From Azoarcus sp. (GTDB lineage Bacteria; Pseudomonadota; Gammaproteobacteria; Burkholderiales; Rhodocyclaceae): a DNA stretch of 43,035 nt. Both the position numbers and the translations under genes were made by a program. Below are positions 35,140-43,035 of this stretch, piece by piece; position 1 is the first letter of the stretch, and each line of letters starts with the position of its first letter. The notes beneath the pieces were generated by a model. That model made no database searches, was not told the origin of the DNA, and worked only from the letters and a program-made list of their open reading frames with translations. The DNA is taken from NCBI GenBank assembly GCA_031289095.1, contig JAITQD010000051.1:1-43035 (forward strand), given 5' to 3'.

Positions 35140-35574
35140 TCAGCCGCGCACGCGCAAAACGATGTCGTAATCGAGCTTGTCGATGACCTTTTGCAGGCCT
35201 CGCTGCTGGCGGATGTTGATGACCAGCGGCGCCATGAAGTTGGCGTGCAGGCCTGCGCTGGCCGGCGCGGCGGTGTCCTTGCGGATGATGACGGCCACCA
35301 CGGCGTCTTCTGGACGGGCCAGGCGCAGGGACGCGACTTCTTCATCCGTGAGCGGAAACTCGTAGGTGATGCCAAGCTGCTCCGGCCCGGCAAGCGAAAA
35401 CGCGATGCTGGCGTCATCCACGCTTTGGAGCAGGAACACCTTGCCGTCGCCGCCTTCCTCGTGCAGGAGCACGAAACGGCGAGAATTCTCGAATCCGGGA
35501 AGCCCCGCCGGAAATTCGATTACCTTGTCATCAGATACTTCAACCGCACCCAATACCGGACTGTCGATCTTCAT
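35140..35574 (-). CDS. fliW: Flagellar assembly factor FliW
   Basis: A 144-residue FliW, which binds flagellin and, when free, the translational regulator CsrA, linking flagellin level to its own synthesis. The pattern [35 protein letters not shown], followed by [18 protein letters not shown] and a C-terminal [13 protein letters not shown], is typical. The ATG at 35574 has a G-rich ribosome site (GGGGGG) just upstream. The upstream genes are SPOR and DUF2802 proteins; no flagellin, csrA or other flagellar gene is in the window. Its presence suggests the organism builds flagella. Confidence 0.92.
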   Translation of the reverse strand: MKIDSPVLGAVEVSDDKVIEFPAGLPGFENSRRFVLLHEEGGDGKVFLLQSVDDASIAFSLAGPEQLGITYEFPLTDEEVASLRLARPEDAVVAVIIRKDTAAPASAGLHANFMAPLVINIRQQRGLQKVIDKLDYDIVLRVRG

Positions 35575-35612
35575 ATACCCCCCAGATTGATGAACAAGCC
35601 GCAACGGGCGGA

Positions 35613-36314
35613 TTACCTCGCCGATTGCCGGCTCTGTTTCGAGACCGCTTTGGTGGCAGACAGTTTCACTTTTTTCCTGCCGGTATTTCGCGGTGGCAGG
35701 ACGATACCTTCGGCGATGCCCTTCAGGCGGCGTTTCGCCGCCTCGGCTTCGCGTTTATCGTGAAAAGGCCCGACCACGATCCGCCCCTGGATATGGGCGG
35801 ACAAGCCGATTGCCCGAACATTGTCAGACAGGCTTTTGGCATTGTCCATGGAATCGAACACGCCCAACTGTACAAAATACCCATCCGGCAATGGGCGCGG
35901 GGGCGCTTTCGCAACCGGTTTTTCGTGTGGTTCGTCCACGGGCGCGGGTTTCGGAACTTCCATTTTTGTGGCGGGGCGGCTTTCCGGCACGAGCGTTGTT
36001 TCCTCCAGCCCGGCTTCGGGCGGCGCTGGCATGATCTCCGCTACGGTGGCGTTCTCCACTGCCTCGGTGACGAGATCGTCGACGTGCATGACTGTTTCAT
36101 GTGAGGCCGCATCGAGCGCGAATACGGGGTAATCCGCGTCATTCCCGGCGGCGGATGATTTCGTAGCGATTTCTGCGGGCGGCTGAACCGGGCCGCCGCC
36201 AGTCTCGACCCACAATGCGGCCAACAACAAAGCCAGCGCCACCCCCATGGCGAGTCCCGCGCGCGTCAAGGCCCTTTGCCGCAGGTCGATAGGTGGGCCT
36301 ATTTTCAGTTTCAT
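35613..36314 (-). CDS. SPOR domain membrane protein
   Basis: A 233-residue inner-membrane protein with a short cytoplasmic N-terminus, one transmembrane helix (about 18-40, LAMGVALALLLAALWVE), a Pro/Ala/Glu-rich periplasmic linker and a C-terminal SPOR domain (about 148-205, DGYFVQLGVFDSMDNAKSLSDN...VVGPFHDKREAEAAKRRL). SPOR domains bind glycan strands without stem peptides at division sites, so a role at the septum or in peptidoglycan is likely. The tail is Lys/Arg-rich. The ATG at 36314 overlaps the stop of the upstream gene by four bases (ATGA), so the two are translationally coupled. Confidence 0.88.
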   Translation of the reverse strand: MKLKIGPPIDLRQRALTRAGLAMGVALALLLAALWVETGGGPVQPPAEIATKSSAAGNDADYPVFALDAASHETVMHVDDLVTEAVENATVAEIMPAPPEAGLEETTLVPESRPATKMEVPKPAPVDEPHEKPVAKAPPRPLPDGYFVQLGVFDSMDNAKSLSDNVRAIGLSAHIQGRIVVGPFHDKREAEAAKRRLKGIAEGIVLPPRNTGRKKVKLSATKAVSKQSRQSAR

Positions 36315-36886
36315 GGCAGCCTGCCTTCCGTTTCCCGCTGCCGCGCCCGCGCGGCAAGCGAGGCGACCAGATCGGCTTCGGCGCGGGTAATGCCGCAACG
36401 TGTGGCAATCACATCGGCCATCACTCCGCGCCGCGCCAGCGCCAGCGCCTCATCGTATTCCGGGGAAACATCCGGCTCAGTCGTCATGACCCTGGGTTCC
36501 CTTGGCCGCGCCGCCAGGCGTTCCAGATCTGCGCGCAGGGCATCCATTTCCTGGCGCTGTATTTCAAATGATTCACGCATGCTGCCGATTTCGCGGCGCA
36601 AACGCTGCAATTCGAGTTCGAGCGCGAAGGGATCAAAGGAGTTATCCGGCGCGACGTTCCGCACCACGGTTGAATGGTTGGGCGAAACGGGATCGGGAGC
36701 AGGCGGCGTTTTCGCCGGGAGGGGCGCGTAGCCAAACAGATCGTCCTCCAGGCCCGCCGACATCCCACGCTTTCCGAGCAGCGGATCCCGGCTGCGGCGA
36801 AAGCGTTCGATGCGCAAGGCGGAAATGAACTGCCAGGCGCCGTAAAGCAGCAGTACCGCGATCAAGCCCCAGATCAGTTGCCGCAT
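36311..36886 (-). CDS. DUF2802 domain protein
   Basis: A 191-residue protein with an N-terminal membrane helix (LIWGLIAVLLLYGAWQFISAL), a middle coiled coil (about 85-130, ELELQRLRREIGSMRESFEIQRQEMDALRADLERL) and a C-terminal helical DUF2802 segment (YDEALALARRGVMADVIATRCGITRAEADLVASLA), which looks like a small helix-turn-helix. GGAGG stands seven bases before the ATG at 36886. DUF2802 genes commonly occur near flagellar and chemotaxis loci of proteobacteria, which fits fliW two genes downstream. The function is not known. Confidence 0.8.
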   Translation of the reverse strand: MRQLIWGLIAVLLLYGAWQFISALRIERFRRSRDPLLGKRGMSAGLEDDLFGYAPLPAKTPPAPDPVSPNHSTVVRNVAPDNSFDPFALELELQRLRREIGSMRESFEIQRQEMDALRADLERLAARPREPRVMTTEPDVSPEYDEALALARRGVMADVIATRCGITRAEADLVASLAARARQRETEGRLP

Positions 36887-37007
36887 GACTCGACCTCCAC
36901 ACGGACATCCAGAAACAATAACATTGAAATAGCCCCGGTTACTCGTCACGCCATTAAATGATCGAATTGCGTAATAATACTTTGCACTTTCGTTTCGGAC
37001 AAACAAT

Positions 37008-37781
37008 ATGGGGTTTTCCTTGCCGCTTTTTCTTTTCTGGCTGAAAAAGGGGGTCTCGGCCCTGATCCTGCCGCCACTGCTGCCTTTCGTCCTCGTCTTC
37101 GCCGGGCTTGTTTTCATCCAGCGCCGCTGGCGCGGCGGTTTTGCTCTGGCTTGGCTCGGTGCAGCCATCGGCGTTCTCACGATCACCCCCGTCGTGGTCG
37201 ACGGCATGTTGGCGCCGCTGGAACCGGCAGCCCCGCTTCGGCTTGCCGACGCCAGGGATGCGCAGGCCATCGTGATCCTCGGCGGAGGGCGCGTTTTCGA
37301 TGCGCCGGAATACGGCGGCGACACCGTCAGCTTTCTGACGCTTGAGCGCCTGCGCTACGGTGCGCGCCTGGCGCGCGAAACCGGGCTGCCGGTGCTGGTC
37401 AGCGGTGGTTCGCCCGGCGGCGGGCGGGCGCCCGAGGCGCTATTGATGAAGGCGGCGCTGGAAGAAGACTTCCATACCCCCGTATCGTGGACGGAAGAAA
37501 ACTCGCTCGACACTCGCCAGAACGCCGTCAATAGCGCCGCCCTGCTCAAGGCCGCCGGCATCGGGCGCATCGTCCTCGTCACCCATGCCGCCCATATGCG
37601 GCGCGCCCGGGAAGAATTCGTGGCGCAGGGACTCAATGTGACCGAAGCGCCGACGGCCTGGCTGAACAGCCCGCACAACAACAAGATTCTGCCAGCCTTG
37701 CCGAACCCGGGCGCAGCTTATGCGGGCTGGTTCGCGCTGCATGAGTGGCTGGGCCTGCTCGCTTCCCGGTTGAGCCGGTAG
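37008..37781 (+). CDS. YdcF/ElyC family (DUF218) membrane protein
   Basis: A 257-residue protein with two transmembrane segments at the N-terminus (about 15-37 and 44-66) and a DUF218 domain facing the periplasm. The domain carries AIVILGGGRVF, RLRYGARLARETGLPVLVSGG, the acidic WTEENSLDTRQNA and IVLVTHAAHMRRA, all typical of YdcF/ElyC/SanA. Members affect envelope integrity and lipid-carrier metabolism in Escherichia coli (ElyC), but the reaction is not settled. It is transcribed alone, divergent from the DUF2802 gene and convergent with the ubiE group. Confidence 0.88.
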   Translation: MGFSLPLFLFWLKKGVSALILPPLLPFVLVFAGLVFIQRRWRGGFALAWLGAAIGVLTITPVVVDGMLAPLEPAAPLRLADARDAQAIVILGGGRVFDAPEYGGDTVSFLTLERLRYGARLARETGLPVLVSGGSPGGGRAPEALLMKAALEEDFHTPVSWTEENSLDTRQNAVNSAALLKAAGIGRIVLVTHAAHMRRAREEFVAQGLNVTEAPTAWLNSPHNNKILPALPNPGAAYAGWFALHEWLGLLASRLSR

Positions 37782-37844
37782 ATCCGACGTATCGGCCCGT
37801 AGCAATCTGGAAGGGAAAACCTTACAGGGACAGGTTCGTTTTGA

Positions 37845-37868
37845 GCGGCGGGCATGAATACCCGCCGC
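37845..37868. terminator. Hairpin between convergent genes
   Basis: GCGGCGGG - eight bases - CCCGCCGC, perfect arms, between ydcF-like (plus) and DUF3460 (minus). It lacks a clear T-run on either strand, so its role as terminator is likely but not certain. Confidence 0.5.
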
Positions 37869-37871
37869 GAA

Positions 37872-38057
37872 TCAGTTGCTGCTGTAATAGGGCTTGACCG
37901 GCACGCGCGCGGCCTCGTGACCGCGCTGCGCTTTGGCGTCCTGCGGCTTGTCCCACCACAGGGCGCGACCTGTTTCCCTCACCTCGCGCTGTTCGGGGTG
38001 CTTTTCCAGCCATTCGCGCATGAAGATAGTGAATTCGGAGTCGTAGGGTTTGGGCAT
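37872..38057 (-). CDS. Small DUF3460 protein
   Basis: A 61-residue protein with YDSEFTIFMREWLEKHPEQRE and RALWWDKPQD, matching DUF3460, a short betaproteobacterial family of unknown role. It appears cytoplasmic and mostly helical. The ATG at 38057 (MPKPYDSEF) has GAGGAA at a good distance; an ATG five codons upstream overlaps the Tim44-like gene's end. It is the last gene of the ubiE run, 11 bases after the Tim44-like stop. Confidence 0.8.
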   Translation of the reverse strand: MPKPYDSEFTIFMREWLEKHPEQREVRETGRALWWDKPQDAKAQRGHEAARVPVKPYYSSN

Positions 38058-38068
38058 GACGGCGTTCC

Positions 38069-38893
38069 TCATGCGGCTTGCTGGATGCCGGCGATGCGCC
38101 AGCCTTCGCCGCCCTGCATCGGCTTGACGAGGTGCCAGGTTTCGGCAAAGGGTGCGGGCGTCGCGTCCTTTTCTTCGCGCAGCAGGCCGCTGAAGCGCAC
38201 GCTGACGACGTAGCGTCCGTTTTCCTCGGCAAGGTCAACGACTTCGGCGTCGAGTTCGACCACGTCGGTCTGTTGCGCCGCGCCGCCGCGTTCGCCGGTT
38301 TGCAGGCTGATTTCGGCGTAGACCTCTGGGGTAGTGAATTCGCGGATGTCGTCCAGGTTGCCAGCGTCGTTGGCGGTTTGCAGGCGGATGAAGTTGAGCT
38401 TGGCTTCGCGGATGAAGGTTTCGACGTCGAAGTCGCCGGCAGACACCGGGGAGATGGCGCTACCCGTCGCGCCCGAGAACGCCGTGGCGGCGCGGTCGTG
38501 CTGGTTGCCGCCCATGGGGGCACCAGCGTATTGCAGGCGTTGCGCCGGAACATTGCCGCGGCGAAGTTTCCTGAACAGGAACACTGCGGCGGCGGCGAGC
38601 AGCAACAGCATGACGAAGCTGGCCATGTCTTCGCCCAGCCCGAAGTGAGAAAGCAGCGCCGCCAGGCCGATGCCCGTGGCCAGGCCGGCGAGCGGCCCCA
38701 TCCACGAGCGCCCGCCGGCAGGCGGTGTGCCCTGCTGCGGGCGGTTGTTGTTTTGCCTGGGAGCGCTGGCGGGCGGGGTGGATCGTTTCATGCCGAAGCT
38801 GCGTCCGCCGCCGAAACGGGCGGCATAGGCGTCATCGGCGAGGAAGGAAAGGCTGAAAACGGCGATGAGAAGGGCGAACAGGACGTGTTTCAT
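38069..38893 (-). CDS. Tim44-like domain protein
   Basis: A 274-residue exported protein. A signal peptide (LFALLIAVFSLSFLADDAYA) is followed by a Gly/Pro/Gln-rich stretch (FGGGRSFGMKRSTPPAS), two hydrophobic segments (about 66-110) and a C-terminal Tim44-like domain (about 150-274), with DFDVETFIREAKLNFIRLQTANDAGNLDDIREFTTPEVY and WRIAGIQQ. The domain is named after a mitochondrial import subunit but bacterial members have no proven role. It follows ubiE by 28 bases, a common pairing in betaproteobacteria. Confidence 0.88.
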   Translation of the reverse strand: MKHVLFALLIAVFSLSFLADDAYAARFGGGRSFGMKRSTPPASAPRQNNNRPQQGTPPAGGRSWMGPLAGLATGIGLAALLSHFGLGEDMASFVMLLLLAAAAVFLFRKLRRGNVPAQRLQYAGAPMGGNQHDRAATAFSGATGSAISPVSAGDFDVETFIREAKLNFIRLQTANDAGNLDDIREFTTPEVYAEISLQTGERGGAAQQTDVVELDAEVVDLAEENGRYVVSVRFSGLLREEKDATPAPFAETWHLVKPMQGGEGWRIAGIQQAA

Positions 38894-38921
38894 GCGTTGG
38901 AGGCTCCAAGGGGGAAAAGAA

Positions 38922-39692
38922 TCAAAGTTTGTAACCGCGATGGACGGCGACGATGCCGGCGCTGAGGTTGAAGTAGTCGACCTTGCCGAGACCGACGCTT
39001 TCCATCATCGCTTTTAGTTCTTCCTGCCCGGGGTGCATGCGGATGGATTCGGCGAGATAGCGGTAGCTGTCCGGGTCGCCAGCGACCTTGGCGCCCATCC
39101 AGGGCAGGAGTTTGAACGAGTAGAGATCGTAGAACGGGGACAAAGGTTTCCAGACGCGGGAAAATTCCAGCACCAGCAGCCGCCCGCCGGGACGCAGCAC
39201 CCGCCGCATTTCGGCGAGGGCGGTGTCTTTGTGGGTCATGTTGCGCAGGCCGAAGGCGACGGTGACGCAATCGAAGGTGTTGTCGGGAAAGGGGAGTTGT
39301 TCGGCGTCGCATTGGGCGACCGGCAGGGCGTGGCCTTTGTCGATGAGGCGATCCCGCCCGCGCACAAGCATGGCGTGGTTGATGTCGGTGAGCCAGACCT
39401 GGCCGCTGGCGCCCACCTGGCGCGCGAAGGCCAGCGACAGGTCGGCGGTGCCGCCAGCGACGTCGAGCACGCGGTCGCCTTCGCGCACGCCGGCAAGGCG
39501 GATGGTGAAGGCTTTCCACAGCCGGTGCAGGCCGAACGACATCAGGTCGTTCATCAGGTCATAGTTTTGCGCCACCGAGGAAAAGACGTCGGCGACTTTC
39601 TTTTGTTTGAGTTCTTCGGCAACGGTCTGGAAGCCGAAGTGGGTGGTCTGGCCGCTGGCGGCCTTGTCGGGTGCGGTGTCGGTGTCGGTCAT
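38922..39692 (-). CDS. ubiE: Ubiquinone/menaquinone C-methyltransferase UbiE
   Basis: A 256-residue SAM-dependent enzyme that methylates the ring carbon in ubiquinone (and menaquinone) synthesis. Key blocks are [45 protein letters not shown], motif [43 protein letters not shown] and the end [17 protein letters not shown], all canonical. The ATG at 39692 is used. It sits in a minus-strand run with the 540-residue gene upstream and Tim44-like gene downstream. In many betaproteobacteria ubiJ and ubiB come after Tim44; here they do not. Confidence 0.96.
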   Translation of the reverse strand: MTDTDTAPDKAASGQTTHFGFQTVAEELKQKKVADVFSSVAQNYDLMNDLMSFGLHRLWKAFTIRLAGVREGDRVLDVAGGTADLSLAFARQVGASGQVWLTDINHAMLVRGRDRLIDKGHALPVAQCDAEQLPFPDNTFDCVTVAFGLRNMTHKDTALAEMRRVLRPGGRLLVLEFSRVWKPLSPFYDLYSFKLLPWMGAKVAGDPDSYRYLAESIRMHPGQEELKAMMESVGLGKVDYFNLSAGIVAVHRGYKL

Positions 39693-39758
39693 GATCGTCG
39701 CGGCGCGGGCGGGCAGCGTCCGCGCCTCTGGTCGGGGAAAACGACAATCATAGTGCGA

Positions 39759-41381
39759 TCAGGAGAGTTCCGCGAAACCGACCTGTTCAAAGTTTGGACC
39801 TTTGAGCAGGAGCTGGGTCATCCTGAATTGGCGTTCGTACCCGTCGCCGAAGACTTCTACGATGTCGTTGGCCTTGTACCAGCCTTCCGGCAGGATGAGC
39901 GAAGAGGCGATTTGCAGCACGTCGCTGGCTTCGATCATAAAAGCCTGGGAATAGGGTTCGCGCGGACCGTCGGATTCGGCGTACTGGCGGGCGGCGATGA
40001 CGCGCGGCAGGCCGGGCAGAACATGGATACCTGCTTCGAGCAGGCCGTCTTCGCGGAACATCAGCCAGCTCACCTGGCCAAGAAGGAAGTACTCGCCGTC
40101 GTGCGGGCGCACGCCCACGATTTGATGGTGCGAGAAACGTTCTGCGTGCGGACGTTGTTGCACGCGGAAACCGCCGACCGACTGGTCGAGCAGCTCCCAG
40201 CGTTCGCACACCAAGCCGAGGCGTTCGGCTTCGATGTGCTGGTGGTCGAAGTTGCGTTTGCCAGCCTTTGGCGGGTCGTCGTTTTCGATGCCGATGACGG
40301 GATCGCTGAAGAAAACAGGAGGCGGCGGGTCGTCGCGCTGCGGGGAGACATCGGCGGGCGCGCCGCGCCGGGGTTGCTCGAAAAGTTTGCCCTGGACGTG
40401 AAAGCCGATGGCGAGCCAGTCGGCACAGAGTTCGACTATGCCGGTGCTGCCCCGGCGCGGGAAGCGCCGGCCGGCGGAGGCCAGCCCCCATGGGCGGTAG
40501 AGCGACAGCAGCAGGCGGGCGCTGGCTTCGACGCTGCAATCGTCGCCGAGGCCGAGTGAGGATGGCGACATACCCTGCTTGAACTGGGTGAATACCGATT
40601 GAATCTGGCTCGCCAGCTTGTTGCAGTCGAAATAGCGCGGACTTGCTTCCTTGGGAAACATGCCGAGCGGACGCAGGCCGTGGTCGGCGGTGAGATCGAG
40701 TCCGTAAGTCGTCGGCTTGCGCCCTTCGATGTTTGGGTCGAGTGTGCAGTAAGGCGCGAAGCGTTCGGCCCAGTGACAGATCCACGTCCATTCCTGCCCG
40801 CTTCGTCCAAAGGCGTTGGCGAGATCAAGCAGCAGAACGGTGATGTAGGCTTCCAGAGCGCTTTGCGCTTTCCAGATCGTGTTGACCGGGTCGGAGACGC
40901 GGATACGCTGGATTTCGTCCTGCTCGGCAGAGAGGAAGCTTTCATGCACTTCGCGCCACAATCCGGCGGGCAGGGCGCGATGGGCGCGGTAATACTCGGA
41001 GACGATCTTGCCGACGTAATACACGCGGCGTTGCGCCAGCAGCGCGCGCTGGTCAAAGGAGGTGTCGCCGCCGGTTTGTCCGGCGATGAACGCATAGGAA
41101 CGCGACAGGTCGCGCCACAGCGTGATGACCTTGAGCAGCAGCGCGTTGTGCTGGCTGTCCGGCGGCAGAGGTTCGCCGCCATCGAGACCGGACAGGCGGG
41201 CGCGGGTCTTGTCGACCAGGGGGCGAGTCATCTCCAGCACTTCGAGATGGAGTTCGGGTGCGGGATGGGCGGCAAGCAGGTCGGCGACGATACTCGCCAG
41301 CACGGTGAGGCGTTCCTCGGGATCGTCGGCGGGCAGGTTTTGCAGCAGACCCATACATTGGGCGGGATTGCGGAAGTCCAT
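39759..41381 (-). CDS. Conserved hypothetical protein, 540 residues, possibly PilZ-like C-terminus
   Basis: I cannot name this family with confidence. The first 240 residues are helical (PDDPEERLTVLASIVADLLAAHP, LLKVITLWRDLSRSYAFIAGQ, RRVYYVGKIVSEYYRAHRALP); the second half is mostly beta, ending with GWYKANDIVEVFGDGYERQFRMTQLLLKGPNFEQVGF, a strand-rich segment that might be a small barrel. A proline/aspartate-rich insert occurs near 345-360. No signal peptide or membrane helix. It lies 27 bases after the HIT gene and 66 bases before ubiE, in one direction, so it is probably in the same operon. A c-di-GMP-binding role is only a guess. Confidence 0.65.
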   Translation of the reverse strand: MDFRNPAQCMGLLQNLPADDPEERLTVLASIVADLLAAHPAPELHLEVLEMTRPLVDKTRARLSGLDGGEPLPPDSQHNALLLKVITLWRDLSRSYAFIAGQTGGDTSFDQRALLAQRRVYYVGKIVSEYYRAHRALPAGLWREVHESFLSAEQDEIQRIRVSDPVNTIWKAQSALEAYITVLLLDLANAFGRSGQEWTWICHWAERFAPYCTLDPNIEGRKPTTYGLDLTADHGLRPLGMFPKEASPRYFDCNKLASQIQSVFTQFKQGMSPSSLGLGDDCSVEASARLLLSLYRPWGLASAGRRFPRRGSTGIVELCADWLAIGFHVQGKLFEQPRRGAPADVSPQRDDPPPPVFFSDPVIGIENDDPPKAGKRNFDHQHIEAERLGLVCERWELLDQSVGGFRVQQRPHAERFSHHQIVGVRPHDGEYFLLGQVSWLMFREDGLLEAGIHVLPGLPRVIAARQYAESDGPREPYSQAFMIEASDVLQIASSLILPEGWYKANDIVEVFGDGYERQFRMTQLLLKGPNFEQVGFAELS

Positions 41382-41408
41382 GGGGGTACCGGGATGGGCG
41401 TTTCGTAT

Positions 41409-41828
41409 TCAGTGGGGGGCTGCGGTCAGTTCGGCTGCGATCCGCCGGGCCAGCGCGTCGCGCTTCGGCGCGGAACGCGGCTGCCCGGAGCGCTGTTCGC
41501 GGCCCCAGATGGATTCGGGAAAGTGTCGGTCGTCGGCAAAGCGCGCAATGACATGCCAATGCAGGTGCGGCACCATGTTGCCGAGGCTGGCGAGGTTGAT
41601 CTTGTCAGGATTCATCAGGGTGCGCAGGGCGCGTTCGGTGGCGAGCACCACGTCGAAAAGGCGGCGCTGCCCGGACGGGGGCAGGTCGCTCATTTCGGCG
41701 ACATGCTCGCCCCAGATGACCCGGCAATAACCAGGATACTCGGGGTTGTCCTCCAGAATGACGCGGCACTGCCCGTCTTGCCAGACGATGTTGTCCCGGG
41801 CGGCGGCAGCGCAAAGCGGACAATCCAT
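41409..41828 (-). CDS. HIT family protein (histidine triad)
   Basis: A 139-residue histidine-triad protein, a nucleotidyl hydrolase or transferase family acting on nucleotide phosphoramidates or dinucleoside polyphosphates. The triad is in HLHWHVIARF. It starts CPLC (residues 3-6) and contains RVILEDNPEYPGYCRVIWGEHVAEMSDL, typical of the beta-proteobacterial HIT group; zinc binding by the N-terminal cysteines is possible. It is the first gene of the run leading to ubiE. The promoter must lie in the 147 bases after gatB. Confidence 0.9.
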   Translation of the reverse strand: MDCPLCAAAARDNIVWQDGQCRVILEDNPEYPGYCRVIWGEHVAEMSDLPPSGQRRLFDVVLATERALRTLMNPDKINLASLGNMVPHLHWHVIARFADDRHFPESIWGREQRSGQPRSAPKRDALARRIAAELTAAPH

Positions 41829-41890
41829 GACAGCCTCATTATCACGGCATTATCGAAAATACGGTTTGTCCACCATAACACGGCTCCAGC

Positions 41891-41946
41891 AGTGAAAACA
41901 CTGCCTTTCCGCGCGTCGCGCAGGCACTTCGTGGAAAGTTCCACGA
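41891..41946. promoter_or_regulatory. Two palindromes between gatB and the HIT gene
   Basis: AGTG-AAAA-CACT (41891-41902) and TCGTGGAA-AG-TTCCACGA (41929-41946, perfect eight-base arms). The second lies about 30 bases after the gatB stop but has no T-run, so it may be an operator for the downstream genes rather than a terminator. Confidence 0.35.
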
Positions 41947-41975
41947 TCCGATACGCAAGTCCGTTCCGTGGGGAT

Positions 41976-43035
41976 TCAGGCGTCGAGTCTGCGCCGCAGA
42001 AGGTCGTTGACCTGGGCCGGGTTGGCCTGGCCGCGACTGGCTTTCATGACTTGTCCGACCAGGGCGTTGAAGGCTTTTTCTTTGCCAGCGCGGAATTCGT
42101 CGACCGATTTTGGATTGGCGGCGAGCACGGCGTCGATCATGGCTTCGATGGCGCCGCTGTCGGTGACTTGCTTCAGGCCCTGGCGGGCGATGATGTCGTC
42201 GGCGCTCTCGCCCTGGCGGTTCCAGAGCGCATCGAACACTTTGCGCGCGATGGCGTTGGAGAGGGTGCCGTCGGCGATGCGAATGAGCAGTCCGCCCAGT
42301 TGCGCCGGCGATACCGGGGAGGTGGCGATTTCCAGTCCGGCTTTGTTGAGCCTCGCCGCGAGTTCGCCCATGACCCAGTTGGCGCAGGTTTTGGCGTGCG
42401 CGACACCCGCGACGGCGACGGTGGCCTGGAAGTAGTCGGCGGTTTCCTTGTTTGCGGTGAGCGTGCTGGCGTCATAGGCAGGCAGACCCAGTTCGCGCTC
42501 GAAACGCGCTTTCATGGCCGCGGGCAGTTCGGGCATCGAGGCTTTCACCCGCTCGATCCAGGCCGGTTCGATGACCAGCGGCAACAGGTCGGGATCGGGA
42601 AAGTAACGGTAGTCGTGCGCGTCTTCCTTGGTGCGCATCATGCGCGTTTCGCCAGTGTCGGGGTCGAACAGCACGGTGGCCTGTTCGATTCTGCCGCCGT
42701 CTTCCAGGGTGTCGATTTGCCAGCCGGCTTCGTAGTCGATGGACTGTTGCAGGAAGCGGAAAGAATTGAGGTTTTTTATTTCGCGCCGAGTGCCAAAAGC
42801 GGTTGCGCCTTTTTTGCGTACGGAGACGTTGGCGTCGCAGCGGAACGAGCCTTCCTGCATGTTGCCGTCGCAGATGTCGATCCAGCGCACCAGCGCATGC
42901 AGGGCGCGGGCGTAGGCGACCGCTTCCGCCGCAGAACGCATGTCGGGTTCGGAGACGATTTCCAGCAGCGGTGTGCCGGCGCGGTTGAGGTCGATGCCGC
43001 TCATGCCGTGGAAGTCTTCATGCAGCGATTTACCA
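41976..43035 (-). CDS. gatB: Asp-tRNA(Asn)/Glu-tRNA(Gln) amidotransferase subunit B, C-terminal part
   Basis: The gene continues past the right edge of the window; about 353 codons of an expected 480 are visible. GatB is the kinase-like subunit of GatCAB, which phosphorylates and then amidates mischarged Glu-tRNA(Gln) or Asp-tRNA(Asn). Signature blocks are [39 protein letters not shown], the [17 protein letters not shown] block, [19 protein letters not shown] and the tRNA-binding tail with the YqeY-like domain ([42 protein letters not shown]). gatC and gatA are expected further upstream, outside the window. Confidence 0.96.
   Translation of the reverse strand, partial: GKSLHEDFHGMSGIDLNRAGTPLLEIVSEPDMRSAAEAVAYARALHALVRWIDICDGNMQEGSFRCDANVSVRKKGATAFGTRREIKNLNSFRFLQQSIDYEAGWQIDTLEDGGRIEQATVLFDPDTGETRMMRTKEDAHDYRYFPDPDLLPLVIEPAWIERVKASMPELPAAMKARFERELGLPAYDASTLTANKETADYFQATVAVAGVAHAKTCANWVMGELAARLNKAGLEIATSPVSPAQLGGLLIRIADGTLSNAIARKVFDALWNRQGESADDIIARQGLKQVTDSGAIEAMIDAVLAANPKSVDEFRAGKEKAFNALVGQVMKASRGQANPAQVNDLLRRRLDA

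Overview
The window looks like chromosome of a GC-rich, motile Gram-negative betaproteobacterium, probably Rhodocyclales or a near relative. The support is indirect: a one-cysteine CEETGEP-type DksA, a thiS-thiG-trmB operon, a ubiE-Tim44-DUF3460 run, DUF2802 and SPOR genes beside fliW, and outer-membrane genes (lnt, tamA, a WaaP-like kinase). No rRNA, tRNA, insertion sequence, prophage or CRISPR array was recognised. About 42 protein genes are supported; the first (lnt) and last (gatB) are cut by the window edges.

Layout. 1-9.9 kb: lnt tail, a YbhB-type PEBP protein, a response regulator with a Lys/Pro/Ala-rich tail, a GuaA-like glutamine amidotransferase, a DadA-like oxidoreductase, an InaA/WaaP-like kinase, then fbp-tamA and an unrecognised protein. 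10-14.7 kb: groES-groEL behind a CIRCE (HrcA) operator and a heat-shock-like promoter, a double terminator, then prfC and a membrane-anchored aspartic protease. 14.9-19.3 kb: gabD-type dehydrogenase, dksA, yidD, and a two-TM PAS plus degenerate GGDEF protein. 19.4-24.9 kb, minus strand: dps, a small secreted GH2-like protein overlapping-to-adjacent with an unrecognised 439-residue protein, an isolated hcp with its own promoter and terminator, dsbC, and a class II cytochrome c. 25.0-28.6 kb: thiS-thiG-trmB-sppA. 28.6-31.5 kb: a type I DNA methyltransferase, hsdM-hsdS, with no hsdR beside it. 31.6-37.8 kb: M23 peptidase, recG, ridA, fliW, SPOR and DUF2802 genes, ydcF-like gene. 37.8-43 kb, minus strand: HIT protein, unknown 540-residue protein, ubiE, Tim44-like, DUF3460, with gatB upstream.

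The most striking feature is inside hsdS. Exactly 19 tandem AAAC units (30823-30898) lie in frame in the linker between the two target-recognition domains and encode six copies of the tetrapeptide KQTN. Gain or loss of one or two units shifts the frame and meets a stop within about 30 bases, giving a half-size HsdS with only the first recognition domain. Gain or loss of three units keeps the frame and changes the linker by exactly four residues, the kind of change that alters spacer length in EcoR124-type systems. With no hsdR next to it, the locus is a good candidate for a phase-variable methylation switch (phasevarion), with both an on/off or half-S mode and a spacer-length mode. This is an inference from sequence and needs methylome and repeat-length data.
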